DNA from: Candidatus Eisenbacteria bacterium
GTDB lineage: Bacteria; Orphanbacterota; Orphanbacteria; Orphanbacterales; Orphanbacteraceae
Reading direction: 5' to 3'
DNA: 64,000 nucleotides
NCBI GenBank assembly: GCA_016930695.1
Contig: JAFGGD010000013.1
Location: forward strand, 24,865 to 88,864
Of the stretch, positions 42,932 to 50,885 are shown piece by piece (the stretch's first letter is position 1; every line of letters begins with the position of its first letter). The position numbers and the translations under genes are program-made. Under the pieces are notes generated by a model. It was not told the origin of the DNA, did not search any database, and saw nothing but the letters and a program-made list of their open reading frames with translations.

Positions 42932-44188
42932 CTAGAACGGCCGTCTCGGGCCGAAGGCGCCCGGGCCGGCGCGGTTTTCACCGGTGTCGGCGGACGAGGC
43001 GCTCGTCCCGGTCACGACCTTCATCCCCTCGGCGAGACCGCCGGCGGCGAGGATCTCCGTCCGCTTGCCGTCGGTGATCCCCGTCTGCACGAGTGAGGCG
43101 CCGAGGCGGCCCTCCCCGTCCAACGTCCAAATCCGGATCCTCTCGGAGGCCGCATCCGTCGGCGCGCCCGGTCTCGAGGCGGGCCCGAAAGCCCGAGCCG
43201 CCCCGCCCGCCTTGCCGCGCCCGCCCGCCGCCTTCGTCCCTTCCCCGTTCTTTCCGAGTTCGGCGAGCATCTCTTCCGACGGGCGGAGACGGAGCGCGGT
43301 GTTCGGCGCGAGAAGGGCGTTCTTCCGGCTCTCCACGACGAAATCGACCGTGGCGGTCATGCCGGGGAGCAATAACCCCTCCCGGTTTTCGGCGCTCACC
43401 TCGACGGTGTAGTTCACCACGTTCTGAAGCGTCGTCGGTTGCAGGCGCACGCGGGTAACTTTACCGATAAAGGTTTCGTCCGGGTAGGCGAGGACGGTGA
43501 AACGCGCCTCCAGGCCGTCGCGGATCCGCCCGATGTCGCTCTCGTCCACCTCGGCGAGAATCCGCATCGCCGAGAGATCCTCCGCGATGATGAAGAGGGT
43601 CGGCGTGGAGAGGCTCGCCGCCACCGTCTGTCCCTCCTCCACGTTTCTCTCGATCACAGTCCCGTCCACCGGCGATCGGATCAGGGCGTAGTCCCGGTTG
43701 GTGCGCGCCCGGTCGAGAGCCGTCCGGGCGGAACGGAGCGATGCGAGCGTCGTTTCCCCTTCGGTTCGGGCGGCGAGTTCCTCCCTGTCCGAGGCGAAGC
43801 CGCTCTTCGCCAGTTCCGCGGTCCGCTCGCACTCCGTACTCGCCTCGGCGTGAAGAGCCTCCGCCTGCAGCACCTTCGCCTCCGCGTCGCGCACGGCGAG
43901 AGAGAGAAGGGTCGTGTCCAGCACGGCGAGAAGCTCCCCCTCCCGGACCCGATCGTTGAAGTCGACGAAGATTCGGGCGATGGTCCCCGACACTTGGGTT
44001 CCCACCTCGACCGAGCCGACGGGACCGATGGTGCCCGTGCCGGTCACCGTGTTTTCCAAGTCGCCGCGGACGACCTCTTCGGTTTTGTACCGCTTCTCCG
44101 CGGGTCCGCCCCGGAAGAGCGCCGAGGCGGCTCCGAACGCCGCGAGGACGAGTATCCCCGCGAGCGCGATGATCCCTTTCCTCTTCAT
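42932..44188 (-). CDS. macA: MacA-type periplasmic adaptor (HlyD family)
   Basis: A 418-residue membrane fusion protein: N-terminal anchor (GIIALAGILVLAAFGAASALF), lipoyl half-motifs (GTGTIGPVGSVEVGTQVSGTI and IRSPVDGTVIERNVEEGQTV), a coiled-coil hairpin (about 95-175), and beta-barrel and membrane-proximal domains (TVEVSAENREGLLLPGMTATV). It links the MacB pair to an outer-membrane exit duct. A Gly/Lys/Pro-rich insert near 305-350 is unusual. The ATG at 44188 has GGAGG 9 bases upstream and overlaps the preceding small frame as ATGA. Confidence 0.93.
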   Translation of the reverse strand: MKRKGIIALAGILVLAAFGAASALFRGGPAEKRYKTEEVVRGDLENTVTGTGTIGPVGSVEVGTQVSGTIARIFVDFNDRVREGELLAVLDTTLLSLAVRDAEAKVLQAEALHAEASTECERTAELAKSGFASDREELAARTEGETTLASLRSARTALDRARTNRDYALIRSPVDGTVIERNVEEGQTVAASLSTPTLFIIAEDLSAMRILAEVDESDIGRIRDGLEARFTVLAYPDETFIGKVTRVRLQPTTLQNVVNYTVEVSAENREGLLLPGMTATVDFVVESRKNALLAPNTALRLRPSEEMLAELGKNGEGTKAAGGRGKAGGAARAFGPASRPGAPTDAASERIRIWTLDGEGRLGASLVQTGITDGKRTEILAAGGLAEGMKVVTGTSASSADTGENRAGPGAFGPRRPF

Positions 44189-44436
44189 CGAAGCGCGCCT
44201 CCGTCATCGTTGAGGACCGTCCGGGCGAACCGGCGGTGTGTGGACGAGTAGGACCGTGGCAGAGGAAGGAACCTCTCCGCCGGCCGCCGCGGACGATCCA
44301 TAAAGTCGTTTTCCCGTTCCGTCGTTTCCGGCCCGTTCGATACGGGTCCGGCTCCGGACCATTCCCCGTTCGCGGACGAGCCGGAGAAGAACCGTCCCGT
44401 CGCCCGTCGATTCTCTTTCCGCTCTCTCTCGTTCAT
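44185..44436 (-). CDS. Small charged ORF before macA
   Basis: An 83-residue frame, rich in R, E and S, with no membrane segment or known motif. It starts with ATG 6 bases after GGGAGAGAGCGGAG and its stop overlaps the macA start as ATGA, the pattern of a real coupled gene. The composition is unlike a folded protein, so it could be a leader peptide for macA translation or chance. Confidence 0.35.
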   Translation of the reverse strand: MNERERKENRRATGRFFSGSSANGEWSGAGPVSNGPETTERENDFMDRPRRPAERFLPLPRSYSSTHRRFARTVLNDDGGALR

Positions 44437-44529
44437 CTCCGCTCTCTCCCGCGCCGGGGGACGCCCGATCGCGCCGCCTCTCGAAGACCGCCCGGCCGGT
44501 GCTCGCCCGGCCGGGCGGCGCGGATCCCC

Positions 44530-45696
44530 CTACTTGCGGGGAGGTCCGTGGCGACCGCCGGGTCCGTCGTGCCCCGGCATCAGCTCCGCGAGGGCGTCGA
44601 AGGCCGCCGCCTGCTCCTCCGTGAGAAGGGCGCGGATCGACGCGGACGATTCGTCGCGGATCGTTTGCATCTCTTCGAAACGGGCCCCGCGGTTCTCGGG
44701 CCCGCCGTCGTCGTCGCGTAGGGCGAGCATCTTTTCGTGCGCGTTCTCCAGGATCGACTCGATGCCGGCGCGGGCTCCGTCGTCCAGCCCGAGCGCCCGC
44801 GCGAGGAAATCGGCGCGCCGCTCGATCCCGTCGGTGCTCCGCTCCTCCGCTCTCTCCCTCTGTCCGTCGCGCCGCTCTTCCCGGAGCGCCTCCATCTCGG
44901 TCCGTTGTTCCTCCGTGAGGATCGCATCCACGGCGGCGCGGGTTTCCTCGTGGATCGCGCGCATCGCTTCGCGGTTTTCGCCGCGCTCGCCGCCGTTTCC
45001 GCGGAGTTCCTCCATGCGGGCGCGAATCGACTCGTGCAGTTCTTCGAGCGCCGCCCGCTGTTCGTCCGTTAATCCGATTTGTTCCACCAGCTCATCCGGG
45101 AAGCCCATGAAGCCGCGGTCCCGGTCCTTCGCCCGTCCCCGATCCTTGCCGGCGCCCTTGTCGCGCGCGGCTCCCATCGCGGCCCGGTGCTCCTGATGCT
45201 TCGCCGCGAGAAGCTCGATCAATCCGGTGTACTGTTCGCTCGTGAGGGTTTCACGGCTCCCCTCGAGGAGGGTGAGCAGCGGGGGATCCCCGTCGGGGGG
45301 CTCGGGGGCGCCGTCGCTCCGCCCGTGCATGCGGCCGGCCGCGCCCCGCCGCCCGCGCGTCCTCTCGGAAATAGAGGCGCGGCTCGATTGCATCTCCGCG
45401 CGGCGCTCCTCCATCGCTTCCGTCCACTCCGCCACCACCGGCGCAAGGGCCGCCGCCTGCTCGTCGGTCAGATCGAGCGCCGCGTCGATCTGATCGATCG
45501 TCAGCTCGATTCCCTCTCCGGCCGCGGAGAGGGTGGCCGAATTGGATGTGGGCGCCGCCGAGGTCAGGTCGGATCCCACCGGAGATTCCGCCTCGTCCTT
45601 GCAACCGCCGAAGAGGAACGTGGCGAGGATCATCATCACCACGACTCCGGCGGTCGGCAGCCTGGAACCGCTCCGGTTTCTCATTCTTCCGTTCAT
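44530..45696 (-). CDS. Spy/CpxP-like LTxxQ-repeat lipoprotein
   Basis: A 388-residue periplasmic lipoprotein. The ATG at 45696 follows AAGGAGG. The signal peptide ends in ILATFLFGGC, a lipobox-like site. The mature chain is helical and charged, with five LT-x-EQ motifs (LTDEQAAALAPV, LTSEQYTGLIEL, LTDEQRAALEEL, LTEEQRTEMEAL, LTEEQAAAFDAL), the hallmark of Spy/CpxP chaperones and zinc-resistance proteins, which usually carry only one or two. It likely buffers unfolded envelope protein or metal stress and may inhibit the adjacent sensor kinase, as CpxP does for CpxA. It lies between the kinase and macA on the same strand. Confidence 0.8.
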   Translation of the reverse strand: MNGRMRNRSGSRLPTAGVVVMMILATFLFGGCKDEAESPVGSDLTSAAPTSNSATLSAAGEGIELTIDQIDAALDLTDEQAAALAPVVAEWTEAMEERRAEMQSSRASISERTRGRRGAAGRMHGRSDGAPEPPDGDPPLLTLLEGSRETLTSEQYTGLIELLAAKHQEHRAAMGAARDKGAGKDRGRAKDRDRGFMGFPDELVEQIGLTDEQRAALEELHESIRARMEELRGNGGERGENREAMRAIHEETRAAVDAILTEEQRTEMEALREERRDGQRERAEERSTDGIERRADFLARALGLDDGARAGIESILENAHEKMLALRDDDGGPENRGARFEEMQTIRDESSASIRALLTEEQAAAFDALAELMPGHDGPGGRHGPPRK

Positions 45697-45840
45697 TGTG
45701 TTTCCTCCTTCGCCGCACGGCCGGTCCACGGCGGGCGGCGCGTTAGTAGAGGGCCTACCGGCTTCTCTATGGGTAAGGTACCCCCGGCATGTGGCAGAAA
45801 TGTGACGGTGATTGGGGAAATTGCGGCAAGACGCCGCCGG

Positions 45841-47376
45841 TCAAGGGGATAGGCGTGGCGCGGCCGGAAGGTCGACCAGGACCGCCGCGCCGGAGGGGAG
45901 GCGGTTCTCGGCGCGGATCGAGCCTCCGTGAACGAGGACGATCTCCCGGACGATGGCGAGCCCGAGGCCGGTGCCGCCGGCGGCGCGGTTCGGGTCGCCG
46001 CGGTAGAAGCGGTCGAAAACGTGGGGGAGATCGCCGGCAGGGAAGCCGGGCCCGTCGTCCTCCACGGCGAGGCGGTGGGAGGGCGCGCCGCCGCCGGGGA
46101 CGGGGCGGACCGAGACGGTCACCGTGCCTCCGGAGGGGACATGCCGGAGCGCGTTGGCGAGGAGGTTGTCGAGCACCTGTTCCAGGCGGCGGCCGTCTGC
46201 GTGGACCATCGCCGCGTCGCCGCTCTCCCAACGGATGGAAAGACCGGCTTTGCGGAAGGCCGGTTCGAGGCGCGTGATCGTGTTCCGGCAGAGTTCCGCC
46301 CAATCGAGAAGCGATTTCTCCAGCGGCGCGCCTCCCCCTTCGAGGCGGGTCAGATCGAGAAGATCGTTGATCAGGAGTCCCATCCTTTCCGCCTCCTCTA
46401 AAACGCTTCGCAGATAGTCCCGGCGTTCTTCCGGAGAGAGGGGGACCTCCGGGTTGAGGAGCGTCTCGGTGTAGCCGCGGATCGTGGTGAGCGGTGTCGC
46501 CAACTCGTGACTGATGTCGCCCAGAAGCCTCCGGCGCTGCCTGTCGTTTTCCTCGATTCGGCGTATCGCCACGGAGAGGTGGTCGGTCATCCGGTTGAGC
46601 CGCCCGGCGAGGCGGCCGATCTCGTCCGGTCCGGGGTCGGCGACCCGAGCGTCCAGGTCTCCCCCCTCGACTCGGGCGGCGAAAGCCTCGAGCGTCCGGA
46701 TCCGCCGCACCAACAGGCGGAAGAGAATCAACCCGGCGGCGCCGGCGAGCAGCAGCGCGACGGGGAGAAAGAGGAGAGTGCGGAACTGCACGAAGCGCGG
46801 CAGGATGGGAAAGGAATGCTGGGAAGAGATCGCCAGCACTTCCCCGCCGGGGAGCGAGTCGATCGTCACGGGGTGGCGCGCGAGGATTTGAAAGCCCCTG
46901 TGCGTCCGCCGTTCTTCGTCCCGGTCCCGTCCGGGGAAACCGCCTTCCCGCTCGGCGACTTCCGGGGGCTCTCCTCGCGGGCGCTCCCGCAGCGTGTCCG
47001 CCGCCTCGTCCTCCTCCGGCCGTTTCCCGCCGCCGAACGCGCCACCGATCCGCCGGCGGGCATCGGGAGGGACGGGCCTTCCGTCCACGATCCTCCCGTC
47101 CGTTCCCCGGAAGACGAGGTGAAAGGGGCTGAATTCCGGTTCCCTTTCGCGGAGGATCCGGCGGACGTCGGGGAGGGAGTCGGCGGCGAACGCGGCGGTC
47201 AGCTCTTCGGCGACCTCCCGCGTGAGCACCTCGGCGCGCGCCTCCGCCCAACGTTCCGCCAGGGGCGTGATCACCAGATGAATCACCGTGACCTGAAGGA
47301 AGAGGGCGACGATGAGCACGGCGACGAATGCGCCGGCGAATGTCCAGAAAAGACTGGGGGAACGGAGACGCGCCAT
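45841..47376 (-). CDS. Two-component sensor histidine kinase
   Basis: A 511-residue inner-membrane kinase. Helix 1 is about 10-35 and helix 2 about 190-215, with a periplasmic sensor rich in charged, proline-rich sequence between them (GGKRPEEDEAADTLRERPRG). A HAMP linker follows (RIRTLEAFAARVEGGDLDAR), then the dimerisation helix with phospho-acceptor H290 in LLGDISHELATPLTTIRGY and the ATPase domain (QVLDNLLANALRHVPSGG, VEDDGPGFPAGDLPHVFDRFY, GGTGLGLAIVREIV). The ATG at 47376 overlaps the regulator stop (TGATG). It is the partner of the upstream OmpR-type regulator; CpxA-like by context. Confidence 0.95.
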   Translation of the reverse strand: MARLRSPSLFWTFAGAFVAVLIVALFLQVTVIHLVITPLAERWAEARAEVLTREVAEELTAAFAADSLPDVRRILREREPEFSPFHLVFRGTDGRIVDGRPVPPDARRRIGGAFGGGKRPEEDEAADTLRERPRGEPPEVAEREGGFPGRDRDEERRTHRGFQILARHPVTIDSLPGGEVLAISSQHSFPILPRFVQFRTLLFLPVALLLAGAAGLILFRLLVRRIRTLEAFAARVEGGDLDARVADPGPDEIGRLAGRLNRMTDHLSVAIRRIEENDRQRRRLLGDISHELATPLTTIRGYTETLLNPEVPLSPEERRDYLRSVLEEAERMGLLINDLLDLTRLEGGGAPLEKSLLDWAELCRNTITRLEPAFRKAGLSIRWESGDAAMVHADGRRLEQVLDNLLANALRHVPSGGTVTVSVRPVPGGGAPSHRLAVEDDGPGFPAGDLPHVFDRFYRGDPNRAAGGTGLGLAIVREIVLVHGGSIRAENRLPSGAAVLVDLPAAPRLSP

Positions 47377-48062
47377 CAGGATGAATCCTCGGCGAAACGG
47401 TAGCCGGCGCCCCAGACCGTTTGAATGTAAACGGGGCGGGCCGGATCCGGCTCCAGCTTCTTTCGAAGACGGCTGATCAGACTGTCGATGGAACGGGCGT
47501 CCACGATCCGCTCTTCTCCCCACACCTGTTCCATCAGGCTCTCCCGGTCGAAGACGCGTCCGGGGCGGGAGGCGAGGAAGTGGAGGAGGTCGAACTCGAG
47601 CGAGGTGAGGGGGACCGGCTCGCCTCCGCGGAGCGCCTCCCGCTTGGCCGGGTCGACGCGGATGTCGCCGCGGACGATCATCTCCGTTCGCGTCCCCCCG
47701 CCGGCCCGGCGAAGAAGCGCGCGCGCGCGCGCGACCAGCTCGAGAGTGCCGAAGGGCTTGGTCAGGTAGTCGTCGGCGCCGATTTCGAAGCCGAGCACCT
47801 TGTCCGTCTCGCCGCCCCGGGCGGTGAGCATCAGGATCGGCACGCCGCTTTCGCGACGGATTCGTCGGGTGACTTCGAGCCCGTCCATGACGGGAATCAT
47901 CAGGTCGAGAACGATCAAGGCGGGCCGGATGCGGCGAAACTCGGCCATCGCCTCCTCGCCGTCACGGGCCAGGACGCAGTGCATCCCCGCCGCCTCGAGG
48001 TTCTTGGCGACCAGGGCGGCGATCTTCCGGTCGTCCTCGACGATCAGTATGGTCGGTTCCAT
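47376..48062 (-). CDS. OmpR-family response regulator
   Basis: A 228-residue regulator: receiver domain 1-120 (ILIVEDDRKIAALVAKNLE, phospho-acceptor Asp in LIVLDLMIPVMDGLEV, MLTARGG, KPFGTLELVARARALLRR) and winged helix 130-228 (LTSLEFDLLHFLASRPGRVF, DARSIDSLISRLRKKLEPD, IQTVWGAGYRF). It is the first gene of the run that continues with the kinase, Spy-like lipoprotein and MacAB set, so those are likely targets. A short GC-alternating tract inside (near 47715) only codes for RARARA. The ATG at 48062 has a weak ribosome site. Confidence 0.95.
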   Translation of the reverse strand: MEPTILIVEDDRKIAALVAKNLEAAGMHCVLARDGEEAMAEFRRIRPALIVLDLMIPVMDGLEVTRRIRRESGVPILMLTARGGETDKVLGFEIGADDYLTKPFGTLELVARARALLRRAGGGTRTEMIVRGDIRVDPAKREALRGGEPVPLTSLEFDLLHFLASRPGRVFDRESLMEQVWGEERIVDARSIDSLISRLRKKLEPDPARPVYIQTVWGAGYRFAEDSS

Positions 48063-48071
48063 GACGTCCGG

Positions 48072-48101
48072 AGTCTGGGGGATGGAGGGCGCGCGCGTCA
48101 A
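48072..48101 (-). promoter_or_regulatory. Putative promoter of the two-component operon
   Basis: On the minus strand TTGACG (48101-48096), 18 bases, CAGACT (48077-48072). The -35 is good and the -10 poor, which would fit an activated promoter. Confidence 0.3.
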
Positions 48102-48121
48102 GGGCCGCCCTCTCGCGCCGC

Positions 48122-48150
48122 TTGAACGCGAGGCGGCCCGCCCGTATGCT
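48122..48150 (+). promoter_or_regulatory. Promoter of the YgeY-like operon
   Basis: TTGAAC (48122-48127), 17 bases, TATGCT (48145-48150), 65 bases before the gene start. Confidence 0.55.
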
Positions 48151-48215
48151 GAGTGGTCGGCGGTGCGCGTCCCGCGGCGTCCCCGCGGCGCGCCGGCCGA
48201 ACCGGAGGAACACTC

Positions 48216-49421
48216 ATGAAAGAGAGGTACGCGAAGATCGCGGGGATGGCCGAGGCGCTCGAAGCGGACACGGCCCGGTTGCTCGGCGATCTGATACGAA
48301 TCCCCTCCTTCTCCACGGAAGAGCGGGAGGTGGTGGATCGGATCCGCGCCGAGATGGAGCGGATCGGTTTCGACGATGTAAGAATCGACGGGCTCGGCAG
48401 CGTGATCGGCCGGATCGGCGACGGGCCGAAAACCGTCGCCTTCGACGCCCACATCGACACGGTGCGCACAGGCGATGAATCGCTCTGGACCTTCGACCCC
48501 TTCGAGGGCGGCGTGGTGGACGGCATGGTGCGCGGCCGCGGCGCCAGCGACCAGAAGGGGGGAATGGCATCCATGCTCGCCGCGGCCCGGATCGTGCGCG
48601 AGATCGGTTTGGCGAAAGGGTTGACCCTTCTCTTCACCGGCACGGTGATGGAGGAGGACTGCGACGGGCTCTGCTGGCAGTACCTGGTGAAGGAAGAGGG
48701 GATTCGCCCCGACCTGGTGGTGATCACCGAGCCGACGGACTGCCGTATCTACCGGGGGCATCGGGGCCGGATGGAGATGACCGTCCGCGCCGCCGGCCTC
48801 TCCTGCCACGGCTCCGATCCGACCCGCGGGGACAACGCGATCTACAAGGGGTCGCGAATCGCCCTGGAGATCGAGAAGCTGAACACGCGGCTCGCCGACG
48901 ACCCCTTCCTCGGCCGCGGCACGATTTGCGCGTCCCAGTTCTTTTTCACTTCGCCTTCGCAGTGCGCCGTGCCGGATTCGGCGACGGTTCAGGTGGACCG
49001 GCGACTCACCGCCGGCGAGGACAAAGAAAAGGCGGTGGAGGAGTTGTCCGACGCGGCGGCGCGGGCCGGCGTCGGCGGCGCCCGCGTGGAGGTGCTCCGA
49101 TACGAGGAGAAGGCCTACACCGGCCTCGTCTATGGAACGGACAAGTATTATCCCACCTGGACGCTCCCGGAGGATTCCCCTTGGCTTTTGCGCGCGCGGG
49201 AGGCGCACCGCGAGGTCTTCGACGCCGAGGCGGATGTGGGGAAATGGGTCTTCAGCACCAACGGCGTCGCCACGGCGGGGATGTTCGGCATTCCCACCAT
49301 CGGCTTCGGCCCGGGGGCGGAGGTCTACGCCCACGCGCCGGACGAGAGAATCCCGGTCCGGGACCTCTCCCGCGCCGCCGCCTTCTACGCGGCCCTCGCC
49401 GCGAAAGCGGGTGAGGCGTGA
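48216..49421 (+). CDS. ygeY: M20-family hydrolase, YgeY-like
   Basis: A 401-residue di-zinc amidohydrolase. The metal ligands lie in VAFDAHIDTVRTGD, GRGASDQKGGMASML, VMEEDCDGLCWQYL and STNGVATAGMFGIPTIGFG, and a final H is in VYAHAPDERIPV. The blocks GHRGRMEMTVRAAGLSCHGS and STNGVATAGMFGIP match the YgeY subgroup of M20 (linked to selenium-dependent purine/amide catabolism clusters in other bacteria). The ATG at 48216 follows GGAGGA. The stop overlaps the outer-membrane gene, so it belongs to an uptake/catabolism operon. Substrate unknown; dipeptide or N-acyl/ureido compounds are typical. Confidence 0.85.
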   Translation: MKERYAKIAGMAEALEADTARLLGDLIRIPSFSTEEREVVDRIRAEMERIGFDDVRIDGLGSVIGRIGDGPKTVAFDAHIDTVRTGDESLWTFDPFEGGVVDGMVRGRGASDQKGGMASMLAAARIVREIGLAKGLTLLFTGTVMEEDCDGLCWQYLVKEEGIRPDLVVITEPTDCRIYRGHRGRMEMTVRAAGLSCHGSDPTRGDNAIYKGSRIALEIEKLNTRLADDPFLGRGTICASQFFFTSPSQCAVPDSATVQVDRRLTAGEDKEKAVEELSDAAARAGVGGARVEVLRYEEKAYTGLVYGTDKYYPTWTLPEDSPWLLRAREAHREVFDAEADVGKWVFSTNGVATAGMFGIPTIGFGPGAEVYAHAPDERIPVRDLSRAAAFYAALAAKAGEA

Positions 49422-50749
49422 GCGGCCCGGCGGATGTCGCGATGCGCCTGGGAAAAGGGGGTTCGCGCGCGCGGACCCGTTTCGCTCCTCTCGCGTTCGC
49501 GCTGCTGTTCGCCGCGCTCCTCGCTCCCGCCGGCGGCGCCCCGCGGGCCGGTTCGGTGGAGCCGATGGCCGGCCTGCGCGTCCGGCAGGAAATCCTTTCG
49601 AACGTTTACTATTTTGACACAAACGAGCAGGACCGGGACTGGATCCGCGTCCGGACCCGTCTCGGTCTCCGCTGGAAGCCGGGGGGGGGGAACGTGTTCG
49701 AAGCGCGCCTCGCCAACGAGTCGAGGGAGATGCGGACCCCGGGCGGCGGTTGGAACGGAGACGAGTTGATCGTCGACCGCCTCGCCTGGACCTGGAAAGG
49801 GGGGGAACGGCCTTTCGCGATCACCCTCGGCCGGCAGGACGTGGTGTGGAACGACGGATTCCTGGTGCTCGACGGCAACCCCTTCGACGGGAGCCGGAGC
49901 ATCCACCAGAACGCTTTCCGCGTGGTCTGGGGGAAGAAGGATCTGATCGAGGTTCTCGCCGTCGCCAATCAGAAAGACGATCCTCTCGTGATCGCCCGGG
50001 ACGAGAAGTGGATCTCCGAGGATCGGCCGATGCGGGACGCCGACGAGCGCGCCCTGGCGATCCGCTGCGCGGGCGCCGGCGGAAAAGAGGCGGCGCTGAT
50101 CATGAAGCGCGAAAAGGATCCCGACGGCGTTCTTCCGACGCAGACCAACTGGACCTTCGATTTCCGCCAGAAGATCGACGAGGGGAAAGATCCGGGGGTG
50201 CTCCTGGAGATCGCGCCGCAGAGGCGGTTCGGAGACGCGCGCGAGGGATGGGCGCTCGCGGCGCAGGCGAAAATATGGAAGACCTGGAGGAAGCGCACCC
50301 GCGCCGAGGCGGGCTGCCTCTTCTACTCCGGCGAGGGGGAACAGCTCCGCGCATTTCGCACGCCTTGGGGGCGCTGGCCCAGGTGGAGCGATCTCTATAT
50401 TTACTCCCTCGTCGGCGAGGGGGGCGTCGGCCTCTGGGAGGACATGATCGGTCCCTTCGCCGGAGTCACCCACGCTCTCACCGAAAGGGTCGACCTGGAG
50501 GGGCGCTGCGCCTACTGGCACGCGCCGGAAGAGGGTGAGTCGCGCGGGATCCTGACTCTTTTAGGGGCGAAGTTCCGTATCGGGAAGGGTTTCTCGGGGC
50601 ATCTCCTCTGGGAGCGTTTCGATCCGGGCGGGTACTACGATTCGGGTCCGTATTGCTATCCCTGCGGCTGCGACAAGACGGCGCCGGCGGCGGACTGGAC
50701 CGAGACGGCCCACTTCATCCGTTGGCAGATCAGTTACGACCTGAATTAA
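49418..50749 (+). CDS. Alginate-export-like outer-membrane beta-barrel
   Basis: A 443-residue protein with a GTG start coupled as GTGA to the YgeY-like stop; an ATG at 49442 is an alternative. The signal peptide is RFAPLAFALLFAALLAPAGG. The rest is a single barrel of about 16-18 strands (VRQEILSNVYYFDTNEQDRD, WIRVRTRLGLRWKP, FAITLGRQDVVWNDGFLVLDG, SLVGEGGVGLW) with the LGRQ motif seen in AlgE-like proteins. Its C-terminus (FIRWQISYDLN) lacks the aromatic end. It would form a substrate channel paired with the symporter downstream. Confidence 0.78.
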   Translation: MSGPADVAMRLGKGGSRARTRFAPLAFALLFAALLAPAGGAPRAGSVEPMAGLRVRQEILSNVYYFDTNEQDRDWIRVRTRLGLRWKPGGGNVFEARLANESREMRTPGGGWNGDELIVDRLAWTWKGGERPFAITLGRQDVVWNDGFLVLDGNPFDGSRSIHQNAFRVVWGKKDLIEVLAVANQKDDPLVIARDEKWISEDRPMRDADERALAIRCAGAGGKEAALIMKREKDPDGVLPTQTNWTFDFRQKIDEGKDPGVLLEIAPQRRFGDAREGWALAAQAKIWKTWRKRTRAEAGCLFYSGEGEQLRAFRTPWGRWPRWSDLYIYSLVGEGGVGLWEDMIGPFAGVTHALTERVDLEGRCAYWHAPEEGESRGILTLLGAKFRIGKGFSGHLLWERFDPGGYYDSGPYCYPCGCDKTAPAADWTETAHFIRWQISYDLN

Positions 50750-50759
50750 AGGAGCGACG

Positions 50760-50885
50760 ATGGGTCCCTTCCATATACCCTGGTCCACTTTCGGCGCGGT
50801 TCTCCTCATCCTCGTCTCCATCGTGATCGCCGTCGTCTGGGCGCTGGCGGACAAAGCAGGGGAGCGGAAGGGGGGAGGGGAGTGA
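50760..50885 (+). CDS. Small accessory subunit of the SSS symporter
   Basis: A 41-residue protein (ATG after AAAGGAG) with a single membrane helix (STFGAVLLILVSIVIAVVWAL) and a basic Gly-rich tail. A small one-helix protein encoded just before an SSS-family symporter is a known accessory arrangement. Its stop overlaps the symporter GTG start (GTGA), so they are translated together. Confidence 0.72.
   Translation: MGPFHIPWSTFGAVLLILVSIVIAVVWALADKAGERKGGGE

Noticed and set aside
47700..47740. Alternating GC tract that looks like a simple repeat
   Set aside because: It lies in frame within the response regulator and only encodes Arg-Ala codons.
47376..49622. 748-residue minus-strand frame ending in the response regulator
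   Set aside because: Only the last 228 residues match the regulator family; the rest is antisense to the YgeY-like gene.
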